Assembly: GCF_002811955.1 (NCBI RefSeq)
Contig: NZ_NPEF01000077.1
Coordinates: forward strand, 1 to 17,374
Reading direction: 5' to 3'
Length of the DNA stretch: 17,374 nucleotides
Source: Leptospira ellisii
Lineage (GTDB): Bacteria; Spirochaetota; Leptospiria; Leptospirales; Leptospiraceae
The notes under the pieces were generated by a model. The model made no database searches and was not told where the DNA came from. It saw nothing but the letters and a program-made list of their open reading frames with translations. Every line of letters starts with the position of its first letter. Position 1 is the first letter of the stretch. Below are positions 1 to 9,625 of this stretch, piece after piece. The position numbers were made by a program, and so were the translations under genes.

Positions 1-790
1 GACAAAGTCTTGATAATTCCTCGAGAGCCTCCTGTCTTCCTCCGATCTCGTCCACGAGTTTATTGCGAAACGCGTCTTGACCGGAATAGATTCTCCCTTC
101 CGCCAAGTTCTGAACCGATTTTACGGTTTGATTCCTTCCTTTTGCGACGTCTTGAACGAATTCCGTGTACGTATCGGACAACATCTTTTGTATCATCTCG
201 TCCTCTTCGGGAGTCGAATCCCGAAACAAGGAAAGCGAATCCTTGTATTTACCTTCCTTATAGGTGCGCATCTTCACTCCGTATCGATCCAACAAACCTT
301 TGATATTCGGAGCCATCGCGATCACTCCGATCGATCCGGTAATCGTTCCGGATAACGCGAATATCTTATCCGCGGAAGATGCGATGTAATAGCCGCCGGA
401 GGCGGCCATGTCCTTCATCGACACGACGATCTTCCTCGTTTTACGGAGACGCATCAATTCGTTATAAATCTCCTGCGAGGCGCCGACGGTTCCTCCCGGA
501 GAATTGATTTCGATTAAGATTCCTTTAATATTAGGATTATCTTCTATATCTCTCAGTTTTTGGAGAATCGTTTCCGAACCTGTCGATTCGAACGTAGAAT
601 GTCCGGAATGTATTTCCCCTTCCACTTTGATCAACGCCGCGCCGATCGGTGCCGTGCTGAAAAAGGTTCCTCCGGAAGTTCGGGAGTATTTGGAATTACT
701 CGTCGCAAGGGATATGTTTACGAGTCCGATGAGGACGGACAAAATGGTGAGAACAAATGTGATTGCTAAGGCGAGTCGGTTTCTTTCCAC
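1..790 (-). CDS. sppA: Signal peptide peptidase SppA (S49 family), 3' end outside window
   Basis: Membrane-anchored serine/lysine peptidase that clears cleaved signal peptides and other membrane fragments. About 263 residues are visible. Residues 6-30 form one hydrophobic anchor, then comes an S49 core. The core has the NSPGG turn (96-100), the nucleophile motif MAASGGYY with Ser131, and the general-base Lys183 in GKYKD. The Ser-Lys spacing of 52 equals that of Bacillus subtilis SppA (S147/K199, from memory), so the single-domain catalytic dyad is intact. The frame is open to base 1, so the C-terminus is missing. I chose a GTG start at 790 (protein begins with residues [10 protein letters not shown] after the start) because the anchor follows at once. 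A GGGGAG lies 15 bases upstream, which is rather far. A TTG at 826 is an alternative but lacks a ribosome-binding site. It is divergent from the RND pump operon. Confidence 0.93.
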   Translation of the reverse strand, partial: MERNRLALAITFVLTILSVLIGLVNISLATSNSKYSRTSGGTFFSTAPIGAALIKVEGEIHSGHSTFESTGSETILQKLRDIEDNPNIKGILIEINSPGGTVGASQEIYNELMRLRKTRKIVVSMKDMAASGGYYIASSADKIFALSGTITGSIGVIAMAPNIKGLLDRYGVKMRTYKEGKYKDSLSLFRDSTPEEDEMIQKMLSDTYTEFVQDVAKGRNQTVKSVQNLAEGRIYSGQDAFRNKLVDEIGGRQEALEELSRLC

Positions 791-868
791 AGTTGAGATC
801 AGATTCTCCCCTTCGGGCGGTGTCAATGAAATAAGGGTGAGAGTCGCCCTCGGAGAAAGACGGGAATA

Positions 869-883
869 CGGGGAGTTCCCGCA
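869..883. repeat. Short hairpin repeat, copy 1 (GGAGTTCCCGCA)
   Basis: CGGG-GAGTT-CCCG forms a small stem (869-881), followed by CAAATTTTT. The 12-mer GGAGTTCCCGCA (872-883) recurs at 1067-1078. Short dyads around GGAACTCC/GGAGTTCC are, from memory, common in Leptospira intergenic DNA. Function is unknown; the following T-run would let it act as a weak terminator on the plus strand. Confidence 0.5.
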
Positions 884-1063
884 AATTTTTCAAGGGCACG
901 AGAAATCGGGGGTGTGTTCCGAAATTCTCGTTCCAATTTTGAAACTAATAAGTGACATAAAGATGGAGGAATGTCCTCTTTCACTTTCTCCGATCCCGGG
1001 AGACATAAAATGCCGGATTACCTCCGCAAAACCGATCCGAACCCGATGCATGACCGTGGAAGA

Positions 1064-1078
1064 TGCGGAGTTCCCGCA
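1064..1078. repeat. Short hairpin repeat, copy 2 (GGAGTTCCCGCA)
   Basis: TGCGG-AGTTC-CCGCA is a perfect 5-bp stem with a 5-base loop, followed by CTTTTCCC. It shares the exact 12-mer GGAGTTCCCGCA with 872-883 and lies just upstream of the candidate RND promoter, so it could insulate the operon from upstream transcription. Confidence 0.5.
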
Positions 1079-1087
1079 CTTTTCCCG

Positions 1088-1116
1088 TTGACACAGTAGA
1101 CGCTCCCACAAGACTG
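1088..1116 (+). promoter_or_regulatory. Candidate promoter of the RND-tetR operon
   Basis: A perfect TTGACA lies at 1088-1093. Seventeen bases later the hexamer is AGACTG (1111-1116), a poor -10. The predicted start point near 1123 would give a 5' leader of about 13 bases. The proposed -10 overlaps the dyad at 1112-1127, as expected for repression by occlusion. The -35 is clear and the -10 is weak. Confidence 0.35.
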
Positions 1117-1127
1117 ACCAGTCAGTC
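1112..1127. promoter_or_regulatory. Candidate TetR-family operator
   Basis: GACTGACCAGTCAGTC is a perfect inverted repeat: arms GACTGAC and GTCAGTC around a 2-base CA spacer. It ends 8 bases before the RND start codon. Size and layout match TetR-family operators, and the TetR-family gene at 4257-4952 is the second gene of the same operon, so autoregulation is the natural reading. The binding itself is inferred. Confidence 0.7.
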
Positions 1128-1135
1128 AGAAATTT

Positions 1136-4100
1136 ATGAAATCACTTATAGAATCGTTTATCAAAAATCGCCTTTTCATGTACTTAGGAATGACCTTCAT
1201 CTTCCTTTCCGGGATCGTTTCTCTCCTCGGCCTGCGACGAGACGCGTTCCCGAACGTGGACATGAAACAAATGGTCATCTCGACCAAATTTCCGGGGGCT
1301 TCTCCCGCAGACGTAGAACTTCGAGTCACATATCCGATCGAGGAACGTCTGAAAGAAATCGACGGAATCGACGAGATCCGTTCCTTCTCTCGAAATTCGG
1401 TCTCGGACATAGACGTCCGCGTAAGTCTCGAAGAAAAAGACCCGGAAAAAGTCCTAAACGAAATCCGGCGGGCCGTAGACAACGCGATGTCGGAATTCCC
1501 TCCCCAAGTGACTGAAAAACCGAAAATGACGGAACGAAAATCCGGATCGTTTCCGATCATCGAATTTTCGGTTTTCGGCGGAAAGAACGAGATCGAACTT
1601 CATACGACGGCCGAATTCATAGAATTGGAACTGGAAAAAATTCAGGGAGTGGCCCGCGTGGACGTCTTCGGCAAACGGGACCGCGAATGGCAAATATTAG
1701 TAAATGCGAATAAACTAAAACAGTATTCCCTAGAACTTCACGACATCACGACGACCATACGCAACAGAAACGTCAACCTTCCCGCAGGATCCGTGGATTC
1801 GGAAAACGCATTCGATCTTAGAATCGACGGAGAATTTAAAGATCCCTCCGAAATCGGAAAAATTCCCACGAGGACGAACGAGATATTCTCCACCGTAAAA
1901 TTGGCGGATCTCGCGAGGGTGGAGGATACGTTCGAATATCCCCGCTTCCTCGCCATAGCAAACGGAAAACAGGGGCTTACGCTTTCCGTGATCAAAAAGG
2001 AAAGAGCGGACGCGATCGAAGTCGCGGAAAAAGTCCACAAACGTCTTGAAGAACTTTCCAAAACCTATCCTTCCGGAATGAAAACCTTCATTCTAAACGA
2101 CGAGGCGAAAAGGACGAAGAATCGGCTTAACGTCGTCACCTCGAACGCGTTGATCGGGTTTGCCATCGTCTTCGGAATCCTATTCCTGTTTTTGGATTTT
2201 AGAACGGCGACGCTTACCTCGCTCTCCCTGCCGTTTTCGATGTTGATGACCTTCGCGGTTCTCCCTTTCTTCGACGTTTCGTTTAACATGATTTCGATGA
2301 TGGGTCTCATCATTTCTCTCGGAATGCTCGTCGACAACTCCATAGTCATCTCCGAGAACATATATACGTACCTCGCCGAAAAGAACGATTCGTTTACGGC
2401 TTCCTTGCGGGGAACCGTGGAGATGATCATTCCCATCTTCGGATCGTATCTAACCACCGTGACCGCGTTTTTACCGATGCTTTTTATGACCGGGATCATG
2501 GGAAAATTCATCTGGGAAATTCCGTTAGTCGTCATCGTAGCGCTTACGGCGAGTCTGGTGGAATCGTTCCTCTTTCTTCCGGCGCGGATTGCCGCGTTCG
2601 CTAAAACCCCCGACCAGATGAGGGTCAAAGGAGCGTTTCGCCGAAGGATGGATTCCGTTTTCGCCTCCATCGAGGATCGATTCTCGAAACTCGTTTCCTT
2701 CAATATCAAACACAAAAAAAGCTCCTTCGCCGTCATTCTTCTTCTCGTTTTCGGATCCTGCGGAGTCATGTCCCAAATGGACTTCATCCTCTTTCCGAAA
2801 GAGGATATCGAGATCATCATGATCAAGGCCGAATTCTCCCCGACGTCGCGGATCTTTCAGACGCGCGAGAAGATGAAGTATATGGAGAACGTGGTTCAAA
2901 AAATTCCGCAAGGAGAACTCGTAAGTTATTCGACCAAAATCGGAGTACAACAAACCGATCCGGACGATCCGCTTTCCCGGTTCGGCGAAAACCTCGGCGT
3001 GGTCCTGATCTATCTTACGCCGGAATCGACGCGGAAAAGAAAAGCCTCCGAGATTCTGAAATCCATCGAAGCGGATCTTAGAAAAACTCCGGGAGTCAAC
3101 GAACTCTTTCTCGAGGAATTCGGAAACGCTCCGCCGATCGGCGCACCCATCACGATTTCCATCCAGGGAAAAGATTACGAAACTCTAAAGAAGATTTCCG
3201 ACGAACTTCAATCTTTCCTAAAATCCATTCCGGGTGTTTTTTCCGTTCGCGACGATTATCGTTTCGGTCGTAAGCAGATGTACATCCAGCTCGACGAAGG
3301 TCTGGAAAGTTTCACCGGAGTATCCACCCTTTCCGCGGCTAACGGTTTACGCGCGGCTTACGACGGCGAAAGGGCGGGGACCGTCCGTAAAGGAAGAACG
3401 AAAATATATTTGCGGGTGCTTTACGACAGGGACTTCCGCAAAAATCCGAACGAGATCAAGACGATTCCCCTGAGAAACAAGGCGGGTAACATCACCAATC
3501 TCGCGAAAATCTCCAAGATGGATCTGATCGAATCTCCGGAACTTCTCGCACACAAGGATTTCGAAAGGGCCATAACCGTGAACGGCGACGTAAAGCTGGA
3601 TCAGATAACGGCGCACGACGCGAACCAAAAAGTCGCGGACGAATTCAAACCCCTCATCGAAAGACAATATCCGGGCGTATCGATCTCCTTCGGCGGAGAG
3701 GAAAAGGACACGCAGAGATCGATGGCTTCCCTTGCGAAGGCGGGTTTGATCGCCATCTTCGGAATTTTCGGAATTCTCGCCTTGACGATCCGTAGTTTTT
3801 GGAAGCCCGTGCTGATTCTCAGCACGATTCCGTTAGGCATCATCGGCATCGTAATCGGCTTTCCGTTGTCCGGAAAATCGATCAGCTTTCTCGCGATGAT
3901 CGGAATCATCGGTCTTGCGGGGGTTTTGGTCAACGCGTCGATCGTTCTCGTGGATTGTATCGATTCGATCAAAAAGAATTCGAACGCGAGTATGGACGAG
4001 ATTCTGATCGAAGCGAGTCAAAGAAGATTCAGGCCGATCCTTTTGACCACGCTTACGACGGTCGCCGGTTTGTTGCCCACCGCTTACAGCGTGGGCGGTT

Positions 4101-4252
4101 CCGATCCGGTCCTAATTCCGATGACTCTGGCCTTGGGATGGGGATTGGGCTTCGGAACGATAGGCAGTCTTTTATACGTTCCCGTTACGCTCTCGGTCTT
4201 CAACGATATCACCTCGAAATTCAAGAGGAAACCGGCGGCGCAAAGGAAGTAA
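1136..4252 (+). CDS. RND-family efflux transporter, inner-membrane permease subunit
   Basis: Proton-driven inner-membrane pump of the AcrB/MexB/CzcA superfamily, 1038 residues, the usual full length. It has the usual RND order: N-terminal helix (about 13-33), a periplasmic domain, a membrane bundle (about 335-490), then a repeat of the same plan with the second bundle at about 865-1025. The TM4 motif is GMLVDN (396-401). Asp400 is kept, but the second Asp of the classic drug-pump Asp-Asp pair is Asn401, as in a well-populated RND subgroup. Its substrate cannot be told from sequence. No membrane-fusion or TolC-like gene lies beside it, so partners must be encoded elsewhere. There is no clear ribosome-binding site before ATG 1136. 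It forms an operon with the TetR gene starting 4 bases after its stop, and a 16-bp dyad precedes it. Confidence 0.93.
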   Translation: MKSLIESFIKNRLFMYLGMTFIFLSGIVSLLGLRRDAFPNVDMKQMVISTKFPGASPADVELRVTYPIEERLKEIDGIDEIRSFSRNSVSDIDVRVSLEEKDPEKVLNEIRRAVDNAMSEFPPQVTEKPKMTERKSGSFPIIEFSVFGGKNEIELHTTAEFIELELEKIQGVARVDVFGKRDREWQILVNANKLKQYSLELHDITTTIRNRNVNLPAGSVDSENAFDLRIDGEFKDPSEIGKIPTRTNEIFSTVKLADLARVEDTFEYPRFLAIANGKQGLTLSVIKKERADAIEVAEKVHKRLEELSKTYPSGMKTFILNDEAKRTKNRLNVVTSNALIGFAIVFGILFLFLDFRTATLTSLSLPFSMLMTFAVLPFFDVSFNMISMMGLIISLGMLVDNSIVISENIYTYLAEKNDSFTASLRGTVEMIIPIFGSYLTTVTAFLPMLFMTGIMGKFIWEIPLVVIVALTASLVESFLFLPARIAAFAKTPDQMRVKGAFRRRMDSVFASIEDRFSKLVSFNIKHKKSSFAVILLLVFGSCGVMSQMDFILFPKEDIEIIMIKAEFSPTSRIFQTREKMKYMENVVQKIPQGELVSYSTKIGVQQTDPDDPLSRFGENLGVVLIYLTPESTRKRKASEILKSIEADLRKTPGVNELFLEEFGNAPPIGAPITISIQGKDYETLKKISDELQSFLKSIPGVFSVRDDYRFGRKQMYIQLDEGLESFTGVSTLSAANGLRAAYDGERAGTVRKGRTKIYLRVLYDRDFRKNPNEIKTIPLRNKAGNITNLAKISKMDLIESPELLAHKDFERAITVNGDVKLDQITAHDANQKVADEFKPLIERQYPGVSISFGGEEKDTQRSMASLAKAGLIAIFGIFGILALTIRSFWKPVLILSTIPLGIIGIVIGFPLSGKSISFLAMIGIIGLAGVLVNASIVLVDCIDSIKKNSNASMDEILIEASQRRFRPILLTTLTTVAGLLPTAYSVGGSDPVLIPMTLALGWGLGFGTIGSLLYVPVTLSVFNDITSKFKRKPAAQRK

Positions 4253-4256
4253 TACC

Positions 4257-4952
4257 TTGTCCAAAACGGCAAAGTCGAACGCGGCAACGAACGAACCGGG
4301 AAAGAAATATTTTCCCGGTTTCGGAGCGTATTACCCCACTTCCGGAAAGGAATCCAAAAAATCGCAGGAAACGAAAAACAAACTGCTGGAAGCGACCCTT
4401 CTCGTTTTCGGCAGCAAGGGGTTTCACGAAGCCAGAGTGGAGGACATCACGGCGCAGGCCGGATTCGCCAAAGGCACGTTCTACGAACATTTCAAAAGTA
4501 AGGACGATCTCATCTACATTCTCATAGATTACGCCGCGAGAAAGGATCTGGAAATCGCAAGATCCCTTTTTTCGCGATGCACCAGTTCCGCGGATATACG
4601 GGAGAATTTCCTAAAACCCATCCTACACGAAATCAACGCGAAGAAGGAGCTCACCCGGGTCTGTTATCAATTTCTCACCAACGAGATCATGACCAAGGAC
4701 AAGCTGAAGTCCAAAATCGATTACTACAACCGTTTGTATCATCGCTATCATTTGAAGATGATCAAACTCGGACAAGACCTCGATTATCTGCGCAAAGACT
4801 TCGATCGCGAAGAGATTTTCGTACTTTTCCGTTATATGATGGACGGCTTCGGAATCAACCAGGCGTATTCTCTGATACATACGCAGAAGGCGGAAGCGGA
4901 GATCTATTCGATCTTGAAACTCTTTGACCGCTCCCTGCTCGTCGTTTCCTAA
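4257..4952 (+). CDS. TetR/AcrR-family transcriptional regulator
   Basis: DNA-binding repressor, 231 residues. The TetR N-terminal helix-turn-helix spans about 39-85, with the typical helix pair around [19 protein letters not shown] (61-79) and the following SKDDL. The C-terminal ligand/dimer domain is not assignable. The first ~38 residues are an unusual polar, Gly/Lys-rich extension before the canonical fold. The start is TTG at 4257, chosen because AAGGAAG sits 7 bases upstream inside the end of the RND gene and no later ATG precedes the HTH. The 4-base gap to the RND stop implies co-transcription and probably translational coupling. It most likely represses its own operon through the dyad at 1112-1127 and is released by a pump substrate; this is inference. 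It converges with the porin gene. Confidence 0.92.
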   Translation: MSKTAKSNAATNEPGKKYFPGFGAYYPTSGKESKKSQETKNKLLEATLLVFGSKGFHEARVEDITAQAGFAKGTFYEHFKSKDDLIYILIDYAARKDLEIARSLFSRCTSSADIRENFLKPILHEINAKKELTRVCYQFLTNEIMTKDKLKSKIDYYNRLYHRYHLKMIKLGQDLDYLRKDFDREEIFVLFRYMMDGFGINQAYSLIHTQKAEAEIYSILKLFDRSLLVVS

Positions 4953-4985
4953 GGAAAAAATCTCCCGCGAATTTTCCCAAGTCGC

Positions 4986-6650
4986 TTAATAATCCTGTCT
5001 GTAAATCGCCCCTCCCGAAACGTTTTCCGGAGAGGAAGTCCCGGTCCAAAAGTTGGCTTGAAACTGCAGATAAACCGCCCTCGAATCGCGGTTATCCGTA
5101 GTGTTCAGAAAGAAATGTTTCGCGGAATTCGTGTGCATCTGCTGATAGAACAGCTGCACCTTATACAGATGATAATCCCCGAGAAGGTTGATTCCCGCCC
5201 AATAGATGTAATACGCCTCTCCCGGATCGAAAATCTGGTTCTGATTCCAATCGCCTTTTACGAATTCGAACTTGAACACGGGCATGACGTATTTCGATTC
5301 GTAAAGATGAATGTTGTATCCGATCGTACCATGATACCCCGTGACCTGATTGGCCGCGGAACCGGAGAACTTGCTCCAAGCGCCGTTGAGATAAAAACCC
5401 TTCCACGTAAACGTCATGTCGTACGTATGACCTACGATTCCCAGATTAGGGCGTCCCGGCGTGGTGACGGATCGGTCCGCGAGATAGTCGGAATGTAAAC
5501 CCGTGGGATCGGAACCTCCCGTCGGAGTCGTTTGCTGCAGAATGAGTTTCGGAGCGGTCTGATTTTTATAAAGATATTCGAGGGGAATCGGCTGCGCCGT
5601 TTTGACCTGCGTCGTTTGCGCGAGGCCGGCTCCGAAGGACAACTTGGTTTCGTTCTGAAAAATCTCGTCCCCTTCGACCCAACCTATATCCTTGTCCCCT
5701 TTGACGAGACCGCCGAAGACGTTGTATTGGATTCTGCCGTAATAAACCGGAGCGAGGAGTTGCGGAAGATTCTGTCTGGTCGCGGTGTTGTCCTGCCTTC
5801 TGCCGTAACCGTAATCCCCTCCGCCTCCGTGGCCGTTGCCGATGAAAGCGTGGACCGAAAGATGTCTCGTGTATTTTTTATCGATCAACTCCAAAGGATG
5901 AAACGCGATCATCGCCCCTATGTCGAATTGCGGAAGAACGTTGGTGATCAAAGAACGTTCCAAAAAAACGAAGTTGGCCGAACTCTGGATATATTCCCTG
6001 TTAAACGGAACGTTGATCTGACCTACGGTGAAACGCGAACTCATAAACGGGATGTTCAGCCAAACCACGGCCTCGTGGATCAATCCCCTCGAATCGTTCA
6101 ACGTAACGTCTTTGACGTCGCCGGAGGTTTTATCCTTGGTCACTTTTAGGAATTGGCTGTTCAGCGCGTTTTCCAAACGCAACTGCGTGGCGAACCCCCA
6201 CCACTTCGCGCCTTGGTAAAAAAAGCCGAGCCTCAATCTTCTGAAGTTGGCATCGACCGTGTTGAAATCCTCGTTTCCGGAAAAGGGCGATTCCTTGCTG
6301 CCGCTTACGCCTCGGAATTGGGTTCTGGCCGCGATCACCAGTTTTTCCTCGTTCAACTTATCCGGTCTGTGTCGAAAGTGATTGGGAAGTTGCATCTCTT
6401 TCCGTTCGGGAAAATTTTCCCTCCCGATCGGATCGATCTTAGTCCGATTCGGACCGGGTTTCGTATAAATCAAACCCGTTTCGTTGTCTTCGTAGAATTC
6501 CTTTTTCGTATTTTCCTGGGCTTGCGGATCGGAATTCTGCTTTTCCTGCGACCAAAGTCCCGTTCCGAACGCGAATAAAACGCCGATGACGGATATCCTC
6601 ACCCATCCGCTTTCTACGGGTGATTTCCGCTTTTTCTTTTTTACTTTCAT
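4986..6650 (-). CDS. Outer-membrane porin, OprO/OprP-like
   Basis: Predicted beta-barrel of 554 residues. From ATG 6650 the N-terminus is a Lys-rich stretch, then a hydrophobic segment ending GTGLWSQ, a Sec signal peptide. After a polar linker come amphipathic strands typical of phosphate-selective porins: [18 protein letters not shown], a VGQINVPFN element (porin GQ-x-PF motif) and a FLERS segment. The last residue is Tyr, compatible with an outer-membrane insertion signal. The frame stays open to an ATG at 6725 (25 more residues), but that extension crosses the inverted repeat at 6695-6738 and would bury the signal peptide. An ATG at 6689 has AAAGGAGA directly before it, too close for a normal site. 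Substrate is not deducible. It is divergent from the ferredoxin/hydrolase gene and convergent with tetR. Confidence 0.85.
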   Translation of the reverse strand: MKVKKKKRKSPVESGWVRISVIGVLFAFGTGLWSQEKQNSDPQAQENTKKEFYEDNETGLIYTKPGPNRTKIDPIGRENFPERKEMQLPNHFRHRPDKLNEEKLVIAARTQFRGVSGSKESPFSGNEDFNTVDANFRRLRLGFFYQGAKWWGFATQLRLENALNSQFLKVTKDKTSGDVKDVTLNDSRGLIHEAVVWLNIPFMSSRFTVGQINVPFNREYIQSSANFVFLERSLITNVLPQFDIGAMIAFHPLELIDKKYTRHLSVHAFIGNGHGGGGDYGYGRRQDNTATRQNLPQLLAPVYYGRIQYNVFGGLVKGDKDIGWVEGDEIFQNETKLSFGAGLAQTTQVKTAQPIPLEYLYKNQTAPKLILQQTTPTGGSDPTGLHSDYLADRSVTTPGRPNLGIVGHTYDMTFTWKGFYLNGAWSKFSGSAANQVTGYHGTIGYNIHLYESKYVMPVFKFEFVKGDWNQNQIFDPGEAYYIYWAGINLLGDYHLYKVQLFYQQMHTNSAKHFFLNTTDNRDSRAVYLQFQANFWTGTSSPENVSGGAIYRQDY

Positions 6651-6694
6651 CTCACTCTGAAACCGGAATGTAATCTTTTCCGGAGGCATTCTCC

Positions 6695-6738
6695 TTTTGT
6701 AACCTGGTTGAGATGTATATTTCAATCAGGTTACAAAA
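6695..6738. promoter_or_regulatory. 44-bp inverted repeat between divergent porin and ferredoxin-hydrolase genes
   Basis: Left arm TTTTGTAACCTGGTTGAGA (6695-6713) and right arm TTTCAATCAGGTTACAAAA (6720-6738) pair over 19 bp with two mismatches, both of which become G-U in RNA. The spacer TGTATA is itself nearly self-complementary. It lies 44 bp before the porin ATG and 114 bp before the hydrolase ATG. Position between divergent genes suggests an operator for a dimeric, perhaps paired, regulator; the regulator is unknown. Confidence 0.6.
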
Positions 6739-6852
6739 TAATTAGGATAATATTTCATTTTGATTACAGAATTCAAATTGTGAACCGCTTTGTTACGAAT
6801 CAAAATTCAACAAGGCAGAAAACCCGATTCCGAAACGACTTGTCTAAACGAT

Positions 6853-7719
6853 ATGGCGAACCCTCTCAAAAAACGGACCGAAAACGCGGAAGGGAACTTC
6901 TACGTGGATTCCTCCTGCATAGATTGTGAAACCTGCAGAATTTTGGCGCCTTCCGTCTTCGCCTATAAAAACGGCGCTTCGTACGTTTGTGAACAGCCGT
7001 CTAACGACGCTGATGCGAAATCCGCGCTGCGCGCCTTGGTCGCCTGTCCGACCGCTTCAATCGGAACGGTGGATCGAACCGATCTTTCGGAAGCCAAGGG
7101 GACCTTTCCCGCGGAATTGGGAGACGGAGTGTATTATTGCGGATACCATTCCAAATCCTCGTTCGGCGCGTTTTCGTATCTGATCGTCCGAGAAGAAGGA
7201 AACGTATTGGTCGATTCTCCCAGATTCGTCCCTTCCCTCGCCGAAAAAATCCAAGCGTTCGGGGGAATCCGGTATCAATTCCTGACGCACCGGGACGACG
7301 TAGCCGATCACGCGAAGTTCCGCGAAACGTTCGGTTGCGAAAGGATCATTCACGAAGGGGATAAAAGCGCCCTGCCCGACGCGGAGATCGTTTTTCGGGG
7401 AACGGAGGCCTTCGAACTTGCAAAAGATCTAATACTAATTCCGACCCCGGGCCATACGAAAGGACACGCGGTTCTACTTTATAAAAATCGCATATTATTC
7501 ACCGGAGACCATCTAGCCTTTCAACCGGGACGGGAACGTCTGATCGCATTCCGGGACGCATGCTGGTATTCCTGGAAGGAACAGACGGAATCGATGCAAA
7601 AACTCGAAGCCTATTCCTTTGAACGGATCCTTCCCGGTCACGGCCGTCCCTATCAGGGAACCGCGGCAGATGTCCGCACGAAATTACGGGAATGTGTGGA
7701 ATGGATGCGGGGAAAATGA
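6853..7719 (+). CDS. Ferredoxin-like 4Fe-4S domain fused to metallo-beta-lactamase-fold hydrolase
   Basis: A 288-residue cytosolic two-domain protein. Residues 16-70 form a mono-cluster ferredoxin: Cys22, Cys25 and Cys28 in CIDCETC, then Cys65 in ACPTAS, enough for one 4Fe-4S cluster. Residues ~92-265 are a metallo-beta-lactamase fold with PTPGHTKGH (His201), FTGDH (Asp219) and LPGHG (His263). The first metal motif is THRDDVADH (145-153), where the usual second His of HxHxDH is Asp and extra residues are inserted. The fusion suggests a redox-coupled hydrolase or oxidoreductase; the substrate is unknown. The open frame reaches a TTG at 6790, but I chose ATG 6853 because the extra 21 residues are not ferredoxin-like. 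No good ribosome-binding site precedes either start. Divergent from the porin, with the 44-bp dyad between. Confidence 0.82.
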   Translation: MANPLKKRTENAEGNFYVDSSCIDCETCRILAPSVFAYKNGASYVCEQPSNDADAKSALRALVACPTASIGTVDRTDLSEAKGTFPAELGDGVYYCGYHSKSSFGAFSYLIVREEGNVLVDSPRFVPSLAEKIQAFGGIRYQFLTHRDDVADHAKFRETFGCERIIHEGDKSALPDAEIVFRGTEAFELAKDLILIPTPGHTKGHAVLLYKNRILFTGDHLAFQPGRERLIAFRDACWYSWKEQTESMQKLEAYSFERILPGHGRPYQGTAADVRTKLRECVEWMRGK

Positions 7720-7759
7720 AAATTCCCCGTTCTCGCGGAAGGATCGTCTACGATGTCGT

Positions 7760-9457
<1,698 letters not shown>

Positions 9458-9526
9458 GTAATTCTCCGGTTCCTTCGGTCGAACGATCGTTTTGTATTTG
9501 GAATTCGTAAATCGGATTCTTTGGAA

Positions 9527-9532
9527 AGTATA
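9527..9532 (-). promoter_or_regulatory. Candidate -10 box for the acyl-CoA dehydrogenase gene
   Basis: The minus strand reads TATACT here, 69 bases before the chosen ATG at 9457, implying a leader of about 60 bases. No TTGACA-like -35 is found at 16-18 bases. Support is only the -10 match and its position in the 168-bp glnD-dehydrogenase gap. Confidence 0.25.
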
Positions 9533-9625
9533 ACCCGGCCCCGTTTTCCGCGCGAGCGAAAAAACCCGAAGAATCAAGAAGCGCTAACGTGAAGTCCGTT
9601 TCCGGAAAAAGCGTCCTCGATCAGA

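Larger units (their letters stand above)
791..1135. other. Intergenic region between divergent sppA and RND operon
   Basis: This 345-bp gap separates two divergent genes. It holds two short hairpins sharing GGAGTTCCCGCA, a TTGACA hexamer and the 16-bp dyad just before the RND start. Open frames crossing it (504-1091 plus, 890-1111 minus) have no ribosome-binding site and no recognisable protein character, so I see no gene here. Confidence 0.7.

Noticed and set aside
890..1111. 73-codon minus-strand frame and the 195-codon plus frame 504-1091 in the sppA-RND region
   Set aside because: No ribosome-binding site and no family character; the plus frame is mostly antisense to sppA and the minus frame runs through the short hairpin repeats.
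4953..4977. GGAAAA...TTTTCC as terminator between convergent tetR and porin
   Set aside because: Only 6 bp, mostly A-T, with a 13-base loop and no T-run after the stem in the plus direction; too weak to claim.
6651..6725. 25-residue N-terminal extension of the porin
   Set aside because: It would read through the 44-bp dyad and bury the signal peptide; the start at 6650 gives a normal Sec leader.
7709..7728. GGGGAA...TTCCCC hairpin at the end of the ferredoxin-hydrolase gene
   Set aside because: Six-base stem with 8-base loop overlapping the stop codon and no T-tract; not convincing as a terminator.
9458..9577. 40-residue extension of the acyl-CoA dehydrogenase
   Set aside because: The internal ATG at 9457 has GGAG at 6 bases, and the extension shows no dehydrogenase-like sequence.
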